Positions 21,717 through 32,388 of a stretch of DNA of 64,000 nucleotides are shown here, piece by piece. Made by a program: the position numbers and the translations under genes. The stretch covers positions 3,968,001 to 4,032,000 of the forward strand of contig NZ_CP077291.1 of the NCBI RefSeq assembly GCF_019048065.1, written 5' to 3'. Within the stretch, counting starts at the first letter, position 1. Each line of letters opens with the position of its first letter. The notes beneath the pieces are model-generated. The model worked only from the letters and a program-made list of their open reading frames with translations, was not told the DNA's origin and did not search any database. Source of the stretch: Citrobacter farmeri (GTDB taxonomy: Bacteria > Pseudomonadota > Gammaproteobacteria > Enterobacterales > Enterobacteriaceae).

Positions 21717-22763
21717 TTAATACTGATTAAACATCGTCTGGATCTGTTTCGGATCTTTGGTCTGGGTCAACGCCAACTGAAGCAGTACGCGTGCCTTCTG
21801 CGGGTTCAGAGAACCAGAGGCAACGAAACCGTACTTCGCATCATCGATTTCAGCATCCTGAGTGGTTGAACCGGTCGGTACGCGGGAAGAACGTACCACA
21901 ACGGTCCCTTTATGCGCAGCGGTCGCCAGCGTATCAAAGACGGTTTTGTACAGGTTGCCGTTACCCACACCGGCGCTCACAATCCCATCATAGCCCGCAT
22001 CCACCAGCGCTTTTGCCGGAAGATCTGACGCATTCGCGTAGTTATAGACGATCCCCACCTTCGGTAGCGCGTTCAGCTTAGAAACATCGAATGGCGTGGA
22101 GGTGGTGTGCTTACGCGCAGGCGTACGCTGGTAGTCGATTTTGCCGTTATGAATGTAGCCCAGCGGTCCATAGTTTACGGATTTGAAGGTTGCCACATCC
22201 GTCGTGTTGGTCTTGGTCACGTCACGACCGTCAAGCACGGTGTCGTTCATCACCACCAGCACACCACGATTAGCAGAAGCTTTATCCGCCGCCGTCACCA
22301 CCGCGTTATAGAGGTTAAACGGACCGTCCGCACTCATTCCGGTAGACGGACGCATTGCGCCAACCAGCACTACCGGCTTGTTGCATTTAACGGTCAGGTC
22401 GAGGAAATAAGCCGTCTCTTCCATCGTGTCAGTACCGTGAGTAATCACGAAACCGTCGGTGCTGTCACACTCGGTGTTGATCTTCTTCGCCAGGGTTAAC
22501 CAGACATCGTCATTCATATCCTGTGAACCAATATTGACGACCTGCTCGCCTTTGACGTTAGCGATATCCTTAAGCTGAGGCACGGCTCTGACCAGATTCT
22601 CTACACCGACCTTACCCGCCGTATAGTTAGATTTCGTTGCGGAGTCACCGCCCCCGGCAATGGTCCCGCCAGTTGCTAAAATTGTGACGTTCGGTAAGGC
22701 GAGCGCAGCACCGCTGAAGCCCATCACCAGTGCAGCCAGTGCCGTTTTCCTGAAAAACTCCAT
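21717..22763 (-). CDS. ansB: Periplasmic L-asparaginase II
   Basis: 348 residues with a signal peptide ending near ALA-LPN at residue 22. The two active-site threonines lie in ATGGTIAGGG and HGTDTMEET. It hydrolyses asparagine to aspartate and ammonia in the periplasm and is typical of anaerobic, nitrogen-rich growth. A possible CRP half-site lies upstream. Length matches E. coli AnsB. Confidence 0.97.
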   Translation of the reverse strand: MEFFRKTALAALVMGFSGAALALPNVTILATGGTIAGGGDSATKSNYTAGKVGVENLVRAVPQLKDIANVKGEQVVNIGSQDMNDDVWLTLAKKINTECDSTDGFVITHGTDTMEETAYFLDLTVKCNKPVVLVGAMRPSTGMSADGPFNLYNAVVTAADKASANRGVLVVMNDTVLDGRDVTKTNTTDVATFKSVNYGPLGYIHNGKIDYQRTPARKHTTSTPFDVSKLNALPKVGIVYNYANASDLPAKALVDAGYDGIVSAGVGNGNLYKTVFDTLATAAHKGTVVVRSSRVPTGSTTQDAEIDDAKYGFVASGSLNPQKARVLLQLALTQTKDPKQIQTMFNQY

Positions 22764-22819
22764 GTTATTTCTCCAGTTACGTGAATTTGCCGCATTATCC
22801 CAATGCCAGAGACGAATAA

Positions 22820-22835
22820 TGTGATTTCATCCAAT
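22820..22835 (-). promoter_or_regulatory. Possible CRP site of ansB
   Basis: On the plus strand TGTGATTTCATCCAAT has one perfect CRP half-site. A minus-strand -10 element GATAAT at 22794-22799 would put the site centre about 41 bases before the start of transcription, a class II position. The other half is poor and no clear FNR site was seen, so this is tentative. Confidence 0.4.
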
Positions 22836-22952
22836 TAACCAGATAAATGTATCTGCCAGATTGTTAAATTTAGAGGTGGATATCAAAATGAAGCAGGAAG
22901 GCAAAAGAAAATGGCACAGAGGCGATCTGTACCATTGTTTTATATGAAAAAA

Positions 22953-23672
22953 TTATTTAAGGGTGCTGACCAGCGCCTTGCGGTTATCTTCCAGAGTGAC
23001 CACGCGGCTGCACACGTCTTTGCCGAACTGCTGGAAATCTTTTTCCTGATTCTTCCATTCGTCCTGAATTGCCGTTTGTAGTCCGCCGAGGCTACCAAGC
23101 ACGCCCTGCAACGGATTACCGCCGCCTTTCAGGACGGCTTTCGCTCCCATTTCGTTGATGCTGTCCTGCAAAATACCGCCCATCGCCTGGTTCACCAACT
23201 GTTGACCGTCAGCACGAACCTGATCGATAGCCTTGTAGTGGAAGGTCAGACCGTCGGTACGATGCTCGATAATCCGGTTCATCTGCGCTTTCAACTGGGC
23301 ATCCAGTTTCGTCAGACGCCCCCGCATGTTACTGCTCTCGCCGACTTCTTTAGCGATAATTTTATCCAGCGCCACGCGCCCTTTTTCGACACGGCTTCTG
23401 GCGCCTTCATCAATCCACGGCAGGGCGCTGCGCAGTTCGGCCTGGTAATCTTTCGCCTGCTCGCGCTGTGCGGCGGTCAGCGTGTATTGCTTACCGTTGA
23501 ACATCACATTGCCGTCCGGCGTGATCACCAGGTTGCCGTTTTCACCCTTCACCTGCACCGTCTGCGGGCTCAGAATCACATCGTCACGCGGCGTGACGCT
23601 GCACTGGTAGTCTGCATGAGCGGCCATCGCGGTGACAGAAAGGGCTGCCGCCAGCAGCATTTTGTGCATCAT
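22953..23672 (-). CDS. yggN: DUF2884 periplasmic protein YggN
   Basis: 239 residues with a clear signal peptide (cut after AMAAHA, about residue 20). The rest is hydrophilic with a helical middle and matches the DUF2884 protein YggN in this genomic position. Function unknown. It is downstream of yggL and trmB on the same strand, separated by about 50 bases. Confidence 0.9.
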   Translation of the reverse strand: MMHKMLLAAALSVTAMAAHADYQCSVTPRDDVILSPQTVQVKGENGNLVITPDGNVMFNGKQYTLTAAQREQAKDYQAELRSALPWIDEGARSRVEKGRVALDKIIAKEVGESSNMRGRLTKLDAQLKAQMNRIIEHRTDGLTFHYKAIDQVRADGQQLVNQAMGGILQDSINEMGAKAVLKGGGNPLQGVLGSLGGLQTAIQDEWKNQEKDFQQFGKDVCSRVVTLEDNRKALVSTLK

Positions 23673-23724
23673 AACTTTCCCTCAAGACAAATCGGGCCAG
23701 CAAATGCTGGCCCCGTATGCGTTG

Positions 23725-24051
23725 TTAGTCCCACCAAACGTCGAAAAGTTCGCTGGTACGCACTTCTTCCAGTTTGTGCTCTTCCAGCCACTTACGCACA
23801 ATCGCCTGATGCTCTTCAGTGCATTTGCCGATTTCCTGCATGCAGATCAGACCTTCCCACGCCAGATAACCGCTGCCGTCAAAGGCCAGTTTGTTCGGTT
23901 CAATAACGTCATTGATAAAATCATCAACGATTTGATCAACCTGCTCTTCAGATGTGCCTTCCGGAAAACGCCATGCAACCGAAAATCCTAATTCCTGGAA
24001 TTCGTCGATGTGCATTTTTTTACGCAGACGACGGCTACGGTTCTTTGCCAT
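23725..24051 (-). CDS. yggL: YggL, ribosome-associated DUF469 protein
   Basis: 108 residues from [10 protein letters not shown] (24051). A basic N-terminus precedes an acidic body ending in FDVWWD. The start overlaps the trmB stop in TAATG, so translation is coupled. YggL of E. coli has been reported to associate with the large ribosomal subunit. Confidence 0.92.
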   Translation of the reverse strand: MAKNRSRRLRKKMHIDEFQELGFSVAWRFPEGTSEEQVDQIVDDFINDVIEPNKLAFDGSGYLAWEGLICMQEIGKCTEEHQAIVRKWLEEHKLEEVRTSELFDVWWD

Positions 24052-24770
24052 TATTTCACCCTCTCGAACATTAAGTCCCATACGCCGTGACCAAGACGAT
24101 GGCCACGTTGTTCAAATTTGGTTACCGGGCGCGATGGTGGGCGCGGTACATAATCGTTGCTCTCTGACAGGTTTTTATACCCGTCAATGGAGGACATCAC
24201 GTCAAGCATGTGCACCGCATAGGCTTCCCAGTCGGTCGCCATGTGAAACACGCCGCCCAGCTTCAGTTTGCTTTTGACCAGTTCGGCAAACGGCACCTGA
24301 ACGATACGGCGTTTATTATGACGTGCTTTGTGCCACGGGTCAGGGAAAAAGAGCTGAACCATCGTTAAAGAATTGTCAGGAATCATTTTATGCAGCACTT
24401 CGACTGCGTCATGGCACATCACACGCAGGTTCTCAACGCCCTCTTCATGGGCCGACGCCAGACACGCGCCCACGCCCGGGGAGTGAACCTCAATGCCGAG
24501 GAAATTCTGCTCCGGACGCGCTTTCGCCATCGCAACCAGCGAGGCTCCCATACCAAAGCCAATCTCAAGCGTGACTGGCGCTTCACGGCCAAACAACGTC
24601 GCGAAATCCACCGGCTCTTCGCTGAACTCAACGCCCATCACCGGCCAGTAGTTTTCCAGCGCGTGTTCCTGCCCTTTGGTCAGCCGCCCCTGGCGACGAA
24701 CAAAACTACGAATCCGGCGCAGTGGACGGCCGTTTTCATCAAATTCCGGTGAGATGACGTCGTTTTTCAT
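24051..24770 (-). CDS. trmB: tRNA m7G46 methyltransferase
   Basis: 239 residues, the E. coli length. The SAM-binding motif [15 protein letters not shown] and the [13 protein letters not shown] catalytic region identify TrmB, which makes 7-methylguanosine at position 46 of tRNA. It is divergent from mutY with a 162-base gap and is coupled to yggL. Confidence 0.96.
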   Translation of the reverse strand: MKNDVISPEFDENGRPLRRIRSFVRRQGRLTKGQEHALENYWPVMGVEFSEEPVDFATLFGREAPVTLEIGFGMGASLVAMAKARPEQNFLGIEVHSPGVGACLASAHEEGVENLRVMCHDAVEVLHKMIPDNSLTMVQLFFPDPWHKARHNKRRIVQVPFAELVKSKLKLGGVFHMATDWEAYAVHMLDVMSSIDGYKNLSESNDYVPRPPSRPVTKFEQRGHRLGHGVWDLMFERVK

Positions 24771-24932
24771 AAAAGTTAAGTCTGCTTGTGATTAAAGTCT
24801 GAAAACGGGCATTATCCAAAGTTAGTTGCCGGATGCAAGTAAAGGAAGCGGTCACGCTGCGGAAAGTTCCGGTTTACACCCTGTTGCCACTGTGCTGCAA
24901 TCTTGCCCCCAACAATAATGAATTTGGTGACC

Positions 24933-25985
24933 ATGCAAGCGTCTCAATTTTCAGCCCAGGTTCTGGACTGGTACGACAAATACGGGCGAAAAACCCTGCC
25001 CTGGCAAATTGATAAGACGCCTTACAAAGTATGGCTCTCAGAAGTGATGCTGCAACAGACTCAGGTGACGACGGTTATCCCCTATTTTGAGCGGTTTATG
25101 GCCCATTTCCCGACGGTAACCGATCTCGCCGACGCGCCGCTGGACGAAGTGCTCCACCTGTGGACGGGGCTCGGCTACTACGCCCGGGCCCGCAACCTGC
25201 ACAAGGCAGCGCAACAGATTGCCACACTGCATAAGGGGATTTTCCCGGAAACCTTTGAAGCGGTGGCGGCGCTCCCCGGCGTCGGACGTTCAACCGCGGG
25301 CGCCGTGCTGTCACTCTCGCTGGGTAAACCTTTTCCTATTCTTGACGGCAACGTTAAACGCGTGCTGGCGCGCTGCTATGCTGTTAGCGACTGGCCAGGT
25401 AAAAAAGAGGTCGAGAAAACGCTCTGGGATCTGAGCGAACAGGTTACGCCTGTGAAGGGCGTGGAGCGCTTTAACCAGGCAATGATGGACTTAGGCGCGA
25501 TGGTGTGCACGCGCTCAAAACCGAAATGTTCGCTGTGCCCGTTACAGAACGGTTGTATCGCTTTTGCGAACGACAGCTGGTCGCTCTACCCCGGTAAGAA
25601 GCCAAAGCAGACGCTGCCAGAGCGGACAGGTTATTTTCTGCTGCTGCAACATCAGGATGAAGTCCTGGTGGCACAGCGCCCGCCAAGCGGATTATGGGGC
25701 GGCTTGTTCTGTTTCCCGCAGTTTGCCAGTGAAGAGGAATTACGAGAATGGTTGGCGCAACGACAGGTTAACGCTGATAATTTGACCCAACTTAACGCGT
25801 TTCGTCATACCTTCAGCCATTTCCATCTGGATATTGTGCCTATGTGGCTTACTGTGTCCTCATGCGGTTCATGCATGGATGAAGGCAACGCTCTCTGGTA
25901 TAACTTAGCGCAACCGCCATCCGTTGGCCTGGCGGCTCCGGTGGAGCGTTTATTACAGCAGTTACGTACCGGTGCCCCCGTTTAA
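24933..25985 (+). CDS. mutY: Adenine DNA glycosylase MutY
   Basis: 350 residues from [10 protein letters not shown] (24933), after GGTGA. The glycosylase removes adenine mispaired with 8-oxoguanine. Helix-hairpin-helix [14 protein letters not shown], the catalytic aspartate in ILDGNVKRV and the iron-sulfur loop C-X6-C-X2-C-X5-C ([17 protein letters not shown]) are intact, as is the C-terminal NUDIX-like 8-oxoG domain. It leads the mutY-yggX-mltC run. Confidence 0.97.
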   Translation: MQASQFSAQVLDWYDKYGRKTLPWQIDKTPYKVWLSEVMLQQTQVTTVIPYFERFMAHFPTVTDLADAPLDEVLHLWTGLGYYARARNLHKAAQQIATLHKGIFPETFEAVAALPGVGRSTAGAVLSLSLGKPFPILDGNVKRVLARCYAVSDWPGKKEVEKTLWDLSEQVTPVKGVERFNQAMMDLGAMVCTRSKPKCSLCPLQNGCIAFANDSWSLYPGKKPKQTLPERTGYFLLLQHQDEVLVAQRPPSGLWGGLFCFPQFASEEELREWLAQRQVNADNLTQLNAFRHTFSHFHLDIVPMWLTVSSCGSCMDEGNALWYNLAQPPSVGLAAPVERLLQQLRTGAPV

Positions 25986-26009
25986 CGCACCGGACGATAA
26001 AGAGGATGA

Positions 26010-26288
<279 letters not shown>

Positions 26289-26292
26289 GCGC

Positions 26293-26330
26293 GTTGCCGG
26301 ATGGCTCTGCGCTATCCGGCGACAACGCAT
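26293..26330. repeat. Single REP unit
   Basis: GTTGCCGGATGGCTC...GCTATCCGGCGACAAC is a REP-type inverted repeat between yggX and mltC. Confidence 0.75.
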
Positions 26331-26361
26331 AATGACAAACACAACACGCACTCCCGGAATG

Positions 26362-27444
26362 ATGAAAAAATTTCTCGCGCTTGCTGTTATTGCGCCGTTG
26401 CTCATCTCTTGTTCCAGCTCGACCAAAAAAGGCGATTCTTATAACGAAGCCTGGGTCAAGGATACCAACGGTTTTGACATTCTCATGGGGCAGTTTGCCC
26501 ATAACATTGAAAATCTCTGGGGTTATCAGGAAGTGCTGATCGCCGGTCCGAAGGACTACGTGAAGTACACCGATCAGTATCAGACCCGCAGCCATATCAA
26601 CTTTGACGACGGGACCATTACCGTTGAGACCATTGCCGGGACAGAGCCAGCGGCGCATTTACGTCGCGCCATCATTAAAACGTTGTTGATGGGTGACGAT
26701 CCCACCTCCGTCGACCTTTACTCTGACGTCGATGACATTCAGATCTCCAGAGAACCCTTTCTGTACGGTCAGGTGCTCGATCACACGGGACAACCCATCC
26801 GCTGGGAAGGCCGGGCCACGAACTTCGCCGATTACCTGCTACAAACGCGGATGAAAAGCCGCAGCAACGGGATCCGCATGATTTTCAGCGTGACGATTAA
26901 CCTGGTGCCGAATCACCTGGATAAACGTGCGCATAAGTACCTCGGCATGGTGCGCAAGGCGTCCCATAAATATGGCATTGATGAGTCGCTGATTCTGGCG
27001 ATCATGCAGACGGAGTCGTCCTTCAACCCCTACGCCGTGAGCCGTTCCGATGCGCTGGGTCTGATGCAGGTGGTTCAGCATACCGCCGGGAAAGATGTTT
27101 ATCGTTCACAGGGGCGCTCCGGTACGCCAAGCCGCAGTGAACTGTTCGATCCGGCCAGCAATATTGATACCGGCACTGCGTATCTGGCGATGCTCAATAA
27201 TGTCTATCTGGGCGGAATCAATAATCCCACCTCGCGGCGCTATGCGGTAATCACCGCCTACAACGGCGGCGCAGGCAGCGTGCTGCGCGTCTTCTCCAGT
27301 GATAAAGTGCAGGCCGCGAATATCATCAACAGTATGACGCCAGGGGATGTATACCAGACGTTAACCACGCGTCACCCCTCATCTGAATCGCGTCGCTACC
27401 TGTATAAAGTCAACTCCGCGCAAAAAACCTACCGCCGGAACTGA
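26362..27444 (+). CDS. mltC: Membrane-bound lytic transglycosylase C
   Basis: 360 residues from [10 protein letters not shown] (26362); a second ATG lies one codon earlier and longer upstream frames cross the REP unit. A lipoprotein signal ends in LLISC (acylated cysteine about residue 16). The C-terminal SLT domain has the catalytic glutamate in [12 protein letters not shown] and the [13 protein letters not shown] motif. It cleaves peptidoglycan glycan strands to 1,6-anhydro ends. Confidence 0.95.
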   Translation: MKKFLALAVIAPLLISCSSSTKKGDSYNEAWVKDTNGFDILMGQFAHNIENLWGYQEVLIAGPKDYVKYTDQYQTRSHINFDDGTITVETIAGTEPAAHLRRAIIKTLLMGDDPTSVDLYSDVDDIQISREPFLYGQVLDHTGQPIRWEGRATNFADYLLQTRMKSRSNGIRMIFSVTINLVPNHLDKRAHKYLGMVRKASHKYGIDESLILAIMQTESSFNPYAVSRSDALGLMQVVQHTAGKDVYRSQGRSGTPSRSELFDPASNIDTGTAYLAMLNNVYLGGINNPTSRRYAVITAYNGGAGSVLRVFSSDKVQAANIINSMTPGDVYQTLTTRHPSSESRRYLYKVNSAQKTYRRN

Positions 27445-27495
27445 TACGTCTCTTCCCCGCCCCCGGTAAAACGGTGGGCGGGCGACGCTAATAAT

Positions 27496-27555
27496 CGTGA
27501 CAAACATCACTCTTTAGCATTGCAAAAGGGAATTGTTTTGCAATTATTTGTCACA
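27496..27555 (+). promoter_or_regulatory. nupG control region with CRP and CytR-like elements
   Basis: CGTGACAAACATCACT (27496-27511) matches TGTGA-N6-TCACA with two mismatches, and a second half-site TTGTCACA ends at 27555. Between them are GCATTGCAAAAG and TTTTGCAATT, resembling CytR half-sites. The arrangement fits the known CRP/CytR control of nupG, but the individual assignments are by eye. Confidence 0.5.
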
Positions 27556-27659
27556 GGTAACAAAAAAACACCCACAGCCATTGATAGAATCACATCATAC
27601 AGCAACGGCATTTGTGCCAATCGAAACATCCGTTCGCCTTTCGGTGTGAGGAAATTAAC

Positions 27660-28916
27660 ATGAATCTTAAGCTGCAGCTGAAAATACTCTCCTTTCTGCA
27701 GTTCTGCCTGTGGGGAAGTTGGCTGACGACCCTCGGGTCCTATATGTTTGTCACCCTCAAATTTGATGGTGCTTCTATTGGTGCAGTCTACAGTTCACTG
27801 GGGATCGCGGCGGTTCTGATGCCGACGCTGTTGGGAATTGTGGCGGACAAATGGCTCAGTGCAAAATGGGTCTACGCCATCTGTCACGTGGTGGGCGCGG
27901 TGACGCTGTTCATCGCCGCCGAAGTTACCACGCCGGGCGCGATGTTCTTCGTGATCCTGCTTAACTCGCTGGCATATATGCCAACGCTTGGGCTTATTAA
28001 CACCATTTCCTATTATCGCTTGCAGAACGCAGGCATGGACATTGTTACTGACTTCCCGCCAATTCGTATCTGGGGCACCATCGGCTTCATCGTCGCCATG
28101 TGGGCGGTGAGCTTCTCCGGTTTCGAACTGAGCCATATGCAGCTGTATATTGGCGCGGCGCTCTCTGTGGTACTGGTACTGTTTACGTTGACCCTGCCGC
28201 ACATCCCGGTGGCAAATCAGCAGAAAAATCAAAGCTGGACCTCTATGCTGGGTCTGGATGCCTTCGCGCTGTTTAAGAACAAGCGCATGGCGATCTTCTT
28301 CATCTTCTCGATGATGCTCGGCGCTGAACTGCAAATCACGAACATGTTCGGGAACACCTTCCTGCATAGCTTCGATAACAACCCGCTGTTCTCTGGAAGC
28401 TTTATTGTTGAGCACGCGTCGGTGATGATGTCGATCTCGCAGATCTCCGAAACGCTGTTCATCCTGACCATTCCGTTCTTCCTGAGCCGTTACGGTATCA
28501 AGAATGTGATGCTGATCAGTATCATCGCGTGGATGTTGCGCTTTGGCCTGTTCGCCTACGGTGACCCGAGCCCGTTTGGTACCGTCCTGCTGGTTCTGTC
28601 GATGATTGTTTACGGCTGCGCCTTCGACTTCTTCAACATCTCCGGTTCGGTGTTCGTTGAGAAAGAAGTTCGCCCGGAAATTCGCGCCAGCGCACAGGGT
28701 ATGTTCCTGATGATGACCAACGGCTTCGGCTGTATCCTCGGCGGCGTGGTGAGTGGGAAAGTGGTGGAACATTACACCCTGAACGGCATTACCGACTGGC
28801 AGACCGTGTGGCTGATTTTTGCCGGCTATTCACTGGTTCTGGCCTTCGCCTTCGTGGCGCTGTTCAAGTACAAACACGTTCGCGTACCGGCTGGCACACA
28901 GACCGTCGCACATTAA
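27660..28916 (+). CDS. nupG: Nucleoside:proton symporter NupG
   Basis: 418 residues from MNLKLQLKIL (27660), the E. coli length. A major-facilitator membrane protein (12 segments expected) with the family segments QFCLWGSWLTTLGSYMF and TDFPPIRIWGTIGF. It imports purine and pyrimidine nucleosides. That could also bring in 5'-modified nucleosides, relevant to the kinase-isomerase-aldolase cluster at 46.8-50.9 kb; this link is inference. Confidence 0.96.
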   Translation: MNLKLQLKILSFLQFCLWGSWLTTLGSYMFVTLKFDGASIGAVYSSLGIAAVLMPTLLGIVADKWLSAKWVYAICHVVGAVTLFIAAEVTTPGAMFFVILLNSLAYMPTLGLINTISYYRLQNAGMDIVTDFPPIRIWGTIGFIVAMWAVSFSGFELSHMQLYIGAALSVVLVLFTLTLPHIPVANQQKNQSWTSMLGLDAFALFKNKRMAIFFIFSMMLGAELQITNMFGNTFLHSFDNNPLFSGSFIVEHASVMMSISQISETLFILTIPFFLSRYGIKNVMLISIIAWMLRFGLFAYGDPSPFGTVLLVLSMIVYGCAFDFFNISGSVFVEKEVRPEIRASAQGMFLMMTNGFGCILGGVVSGKVVEHYTLNGITDWQTVWLIFAGYSLVLAFAFVALFKYKHVRVPAGTQTVAH

Positions 28917-28921
28917 TCTCT

Positions 28922-29003
28922 CTGCCGGATGGCGACGCTTTCGCGTCTTATCCGGCCTACACCGAACACCTGGCCGGATAAGCGCAAGCGCCATCCGGCA
29001 TTC
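28922..29003. repeat. REP/BIME pair between nupG and speC
   Basis: Two facing units (TGCCGGATGGCGACGC...CTTATCCGGCCTAC and CTGGCCGGATAAGCGC...GCCATCCGGCA) fill the gap between the convergent ends of nupG and speC. Confidence 0.85.
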
Positions 29004-29011
29004 TTCTTCGA

Positions 29012-31147
29012 TTACTTCAAAACATACCCGTACAACCGCTTAATTCCATCGGCATCGGTTTCACTGTAAACGCCCTGCAACTCCGGTGAGAATCCCGGCA
29101 GCAGGTTGACCCCTTCTTCCAGCGCCAGGAAATAACGTTGTACCGCGCCGCCCCACACTTCGCCCGGCACCACGCACAGTACGCCAGGAGGATACGGCAG
29201 CGCCCCTTCCGCCGCGATACGGCCTTCGGCATCACGAATGCGCACCAGTTCAACATCACCACGGATAAAGGCGCTGTGGGCATCCTGCGGGTTCATCGCT
29301 ACCGTCGGGAAACTCTCCTGGCGGAACATCGCTTTTTGCAGGTCCTTTACGTCAAAGCTGACGTACAGATCGTGCATCTCCTGGCACAATTCGCGCAGGG
29401 TATAGTCGCGATAGCGCACCGGATATTTATTGAAGAGGGTCGGAAGTACCTCTGCAAGCGGGGAGTCGTCTTCGATATGCTGCTCGAACTGCGCCAGCAT
29501 CGCCGCCAGATGCGCCATTTTTTCCGGATTCTCGGCGGGCGTCAGCAGGAACAGAATCGAGTTGAGGTCGCATTTCTCCGGCACGATGCCGTTTTCGCGC
29601 AGGTAGTGGGCCAGAATGGTCGCCGGGATACCAAAATCGGTATAACGCCCTGTCTGCGCATCAATACCCGGCGTGGTGAGAAGCAACTTGCACGGATCGA
29701 CAAAATACTGGTCGTCGGCATACCCTTCAAAGCCGTGCCATTTTGCGCCCGGCGCAAAGCTGAAGAAACGTCGCTCGCGGGCAATCACCTCTGTGGGATA
29801 CGACTGCCACGCCTGACCATCAACCACCGGCGGAATGAACGGCTGAAGCAGCTTACAACGGTTAAGAATCGCCTTACGCGCCTCAATCCCCAATGTCACA
29901 CATTCTGCCCACAGGCGCCGTCCACTTTCCCCTTCGTGGATTTTGGCATTGACGTCCAGCGCGGCAAACAGCGGGTAGAACGGACTGGTTGAGGCGTGCA
30001 GCATAAACGCATTATTCAGCCGTTTATGTGGGCAGAAACGCGCCTGACCGCGAATGTGATTATCTTTCTTGTGGATCTGCGAAGTCTGTGAGAACCCGGC
30101 CTGCTGCTTATGCACCGACTGGGTGACGAAGATACCCGGATCGTTTTCGTTCAATTCCAGCAGCAGCGGCGAACCGTCGGCCATCATCGGGATAAACTGC
30201 TCATAGCCAACCCAGGCAGAGTCAAACAGAATGTAGTCACAGAGATGACCAATTTTGTCGATCACCTGACGGGCGTTGTAGATCGTTCCGTCGTAGGTTC
30301 CCAACTGGATAATTGCCAGTCTGAAGGGGCGCGGTAGCGCCGCCTTTTCCGCAGCCACATCGCGGATCTGTTCGCGCAGATACGCTTCATCAAAGCAGTG
30401 TTCATCGATCCCGCCGATAAAACCAAACGGGTTACGGGCAGCCTCCAGATACACCGGGGTCGCCCCCGCCTGAATCAGCGCGCCGTGATGATTCGACTTG
30501 TGGTTGTTGCGATCGAACAGCACCAGATCGCCACGCGTCAGCAGTGCATTGGTGACCACTTTATTCGCGGCCGACGTGCCGTTCAGAACGAAATAGGTTT
30601 TATCGGCGTGAAAGACCTTTGCGGCAAACTTCTGCGCATGTTTGGCCGAACCTTCGTGAATCAGCAGATCGCCGAGCTTCACGTCGGCATTGCACATATC
30701 TGCACGAAAGACATTTTCGCCAAAGAAGTCATAGAAGTGACGTCCGGCAGGGTGCTTTTTAAAGAATGCGCCATGCTGATGCCCCGGACAGGCGAACGTG
30801 CTGTTCTTCATCTCCACATACTGCGTCAGCGTGTCGTAAAATGGCGGCAGAAGGTCTTCCTCATACAGAAGAGCAGCTGACTCCAGCTCCAGCCACTCCT
30901 GCGCATTTCCGCTAATGAGCGCCGTCGCGCCTGCGGGCAGCTCCATTTTCTCTTCAGTGAGAATAAAGACCGGCAGATGAAAACCGGTGCGTTTGAGCAG
31001 CGCAAGGATGCCGCTACGGCTATCGGCAACGGTCATGACGACCGCGGCGACATCGGTAAAGTCGGTACTGTCCAGCGCCACAACGCCACGATGAGTAGAT
31101 AAATGAGAGACCAGCTCACTACTGGCGGCAATGTTCATTGATTTCAT
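29012..31147 (-). CDS. speC: Constitutive ornithine decarboxylase
   Basis: 711 residues from MKSMNIAASS (31147), the E. coli length. A fold-I PLP enzyme: N-terminal receiver-like wing domain, PLP lysine in SVHKQQAGFSQ, and the DSAWVGYEQF cofactor strand. It makes putrescine from ornithine, parallel to the SpeA-SpeB route in this window. No Shine-Dalgarno sequence is visible before this start, and the frame stays open upstream to a GTG at 31210; see the leader entry. Confidence 0.96.
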   Translation of the reverse strand: MKSMNIAASSELVSHLSTHRGVVALDSTDFTDVAAVVMTVADSRSGILALLKRTGFHLPVFILTEEKMELPAGATALISGNAQEWLELESAALLYEEDLLPPFYDTLTQYVEMKNSTFACPGHQHGAFFKKHPAGRHFYDFFGENVFRADMCNADVKLGDLLIHEGSAKHAQKFAAKVFHADKTYFVLNGTSAANKVVTNALLTRGDLVLFDRNNHKSNHHGALIQAGATPVYLEAARNPFGFIGGIDEHCFDEAYLREQIRDVAAEKAALPRPFRLAIIQLGTYDGTIYNARQVIDKIGHLCDYILFDSAWVGYEQFIPMMADGSPLLLELNENDPGIFVTQSVHKQQAGFSQTSQIHKKDNHIRGQARFCPHKRLNNAFMLHASTSPFYPLFAALDVNAKIHEGESGRRLWAECVTLGIEARKAILNRCKLLQPFIPPVVDGQAWQSYPTEVIARERRFFSFAPGAKWHGFEGYADDQYFVDPCKLLLTTPGIDAQTGRYTDFGIPATILAHYLRENGIVPEKCDLNSILFLLTPAENPEKMAHLAAMLAQFEQHIEDDSPLAEVLPTLFNKYPVRYRDYTLRELCQEMHDLYVSFDVKDLQKAMFRQESFPTVAMNPQDAHSAFIRGDVELVRIRDAEGRIAAEGALPYPPGVLCVVPGEVWGGAVQRYFLALEEGVNLLPGFSPELQGVYSETDADGIKRLYGYVLK

Positions 31148-31153
31148 AAGCGC

Positions 31154-31210
31154 AAAAAACCCGTTTCGGGAGAATAAGAGTCCCGGACAAGGCTCTATGC
31201 CCTGCCCCAC
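31154..31210 (-). promoter_or_regulatory. speC leader with attenuator-like hairpins
   Basis: On the minus strand CCCG-AAA-CGGG followed by TTTTTT (31170 down to 31154) ends six bases before the speC ATG and looks like a small intrinsic terminator. Its 5' arm, TCCCG at 31171-31167, can instead pair with CGGGA at 31185-31181 across a nine-base loop. The two pairings exclude each other. The segment also lies in an open frame continuous with speC that could start at GTG 31210. Regulation by this structure is inference. Confidence 0.4.
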
Positions 31211-31575
31211 GAGATGTTTGGGTCAAACTGGTCACCAGCTCCGACCGCCAGACATCAGTAAAAGCAGACCGCTTCTGATTTTACTGTTGTCCTGCAGTGA
31301 GCATACGTTGCCCTCACCGCATGGTGAGTAAAAGGGAAGGAATAACGTGAAAGGGCAGCCATCGCGCTAAGCGGCGATGCGAAAGGCGATGTGAAGGTGT
31401 AGCGTTCATCCCATGCGGCCCCAAACAGACTGGAGAAAATTCGCGCAATCATGGCACCTTTAACCAGGAGGGGCAACATTTAATTCTTATGCACACTTGT
31501 TGCGGTTAAACAACACTGTAAATGAGAATCAGGTCATAATAATGCAATCTGACAAAATAATTAGCAGGAGCTAAC
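31211..31575. other. Intergenic region speC-yqgA
   Basis: 365 bases between divergent genes. It must contain both promoters. A minus-strand open frame at 31255-31479 shows no known features. AGGAG stands just before the yqgA start. Nothing else is recognisable. Confidence 0.5.
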
Positions 31576-32283
31576 GTGGTAATCGGACCTTTTATTAACG
31601 CCGGCGCCGTTTTGGCAGGCGGCGTTATCGGCGCCCTTCTTAGCCAACGTTTACCGGAACGGATTCGTGTCTCAATGACCTCCATTTTCGGTCTCGCGTC
31701 ACTTGGCATTGGTATTTTACTGGTGGTCAAATGCGCTAATCTTCCGGTTATGGTGCTGGCAACGCTGGTCGGTGCGCTAATTGGTGAGTTTTGCTATCTG
31801 GAAAAAGGGATCAACACCGCTGTTGCGAAAGCGCAGACGCTCTTTATGCGACAGGGTAAAAAGCAGCCCCATGAATCGTTTATCCAGAACTATGTCGCCA
31901 TCATCGTTCTTTTCTGCGCCAGCGGCACGGGGATTTTTGGGGCGATGCGCGAAGGAATGACCGGCGATCCGAGTATCCTGATTGCTAAATCCTTCCTCGA
32001 TTTCTTTACCGCCATGATTTTCGCCTGTTCGCTCGGTATTGCCGTTTCGGCTATCTCGGCCCCGATGCTGCTCATCCAGCTTTCACTGGCGACCTGCGCG
32101 GCGCTAATATTGCCGCTCACCACCCCCGCGATGATGGCCGATTTCAGCGCGGTGGGGGGATTACTGCTGGTCGCCACCGGTTTACGCATCTGCGGTATCA
32201 AAATGTTTGCCGTAGTCAATATGCTCCCGGCGCTAATCCTCGCCATGCCGCTTTCCGCCGCCTGGACCGCGTATTTCGCTTGA
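31576..32283 (+). CDS. yqgA: DUF554 membrane protein YqgA
   Basis: 235 residues with about seven hydrophobic segments and glycine-rich starts (GPFINAGAVLAGGVIGALLS). DUF554 family, equal in length to E. coli YqgA. Function unknown. It is the last backbone protein gene before the tRNA-Phe locus. The start uses GTG after GGAG. Confidence 0.9.
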   Translation: MVIGPFINAGAVLAGGVIGALLSQRLPERIRVSMTSIFGLASLGIGILLVVKCANLPVMVLATLVGALIGEFCYLEKGINTAVAKAQTLFMRQGKKQPHESFIQNYVAIIVLFCASGTGIFGAMREGMTGDPSILIAKSFLDFFTAMIFACSLGIAVSAISAPMLLIQLSLATCAALILPLTTPAMMADFSAVGGLLLVATGLRICGIKMFAVVNMLPALILAMPLSAAWTAYFA

Positions 32284-32388
32284 GAATGCGTGCAATAACA
32301 GCAAAGTGGTGATAGATTGTGCAGTCTGCATTGAATTGAAGAAATTTCGTTGACGAAACGAGGCGGATCGGTTTTAATGCGCCCCGTT

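Noticed and set aside
27795..28772. 325-codon minus-strand frame opposite nupG
   Set aside because: Antisense shadow; composition is His/Arg/Gln rich, typical of such frames.
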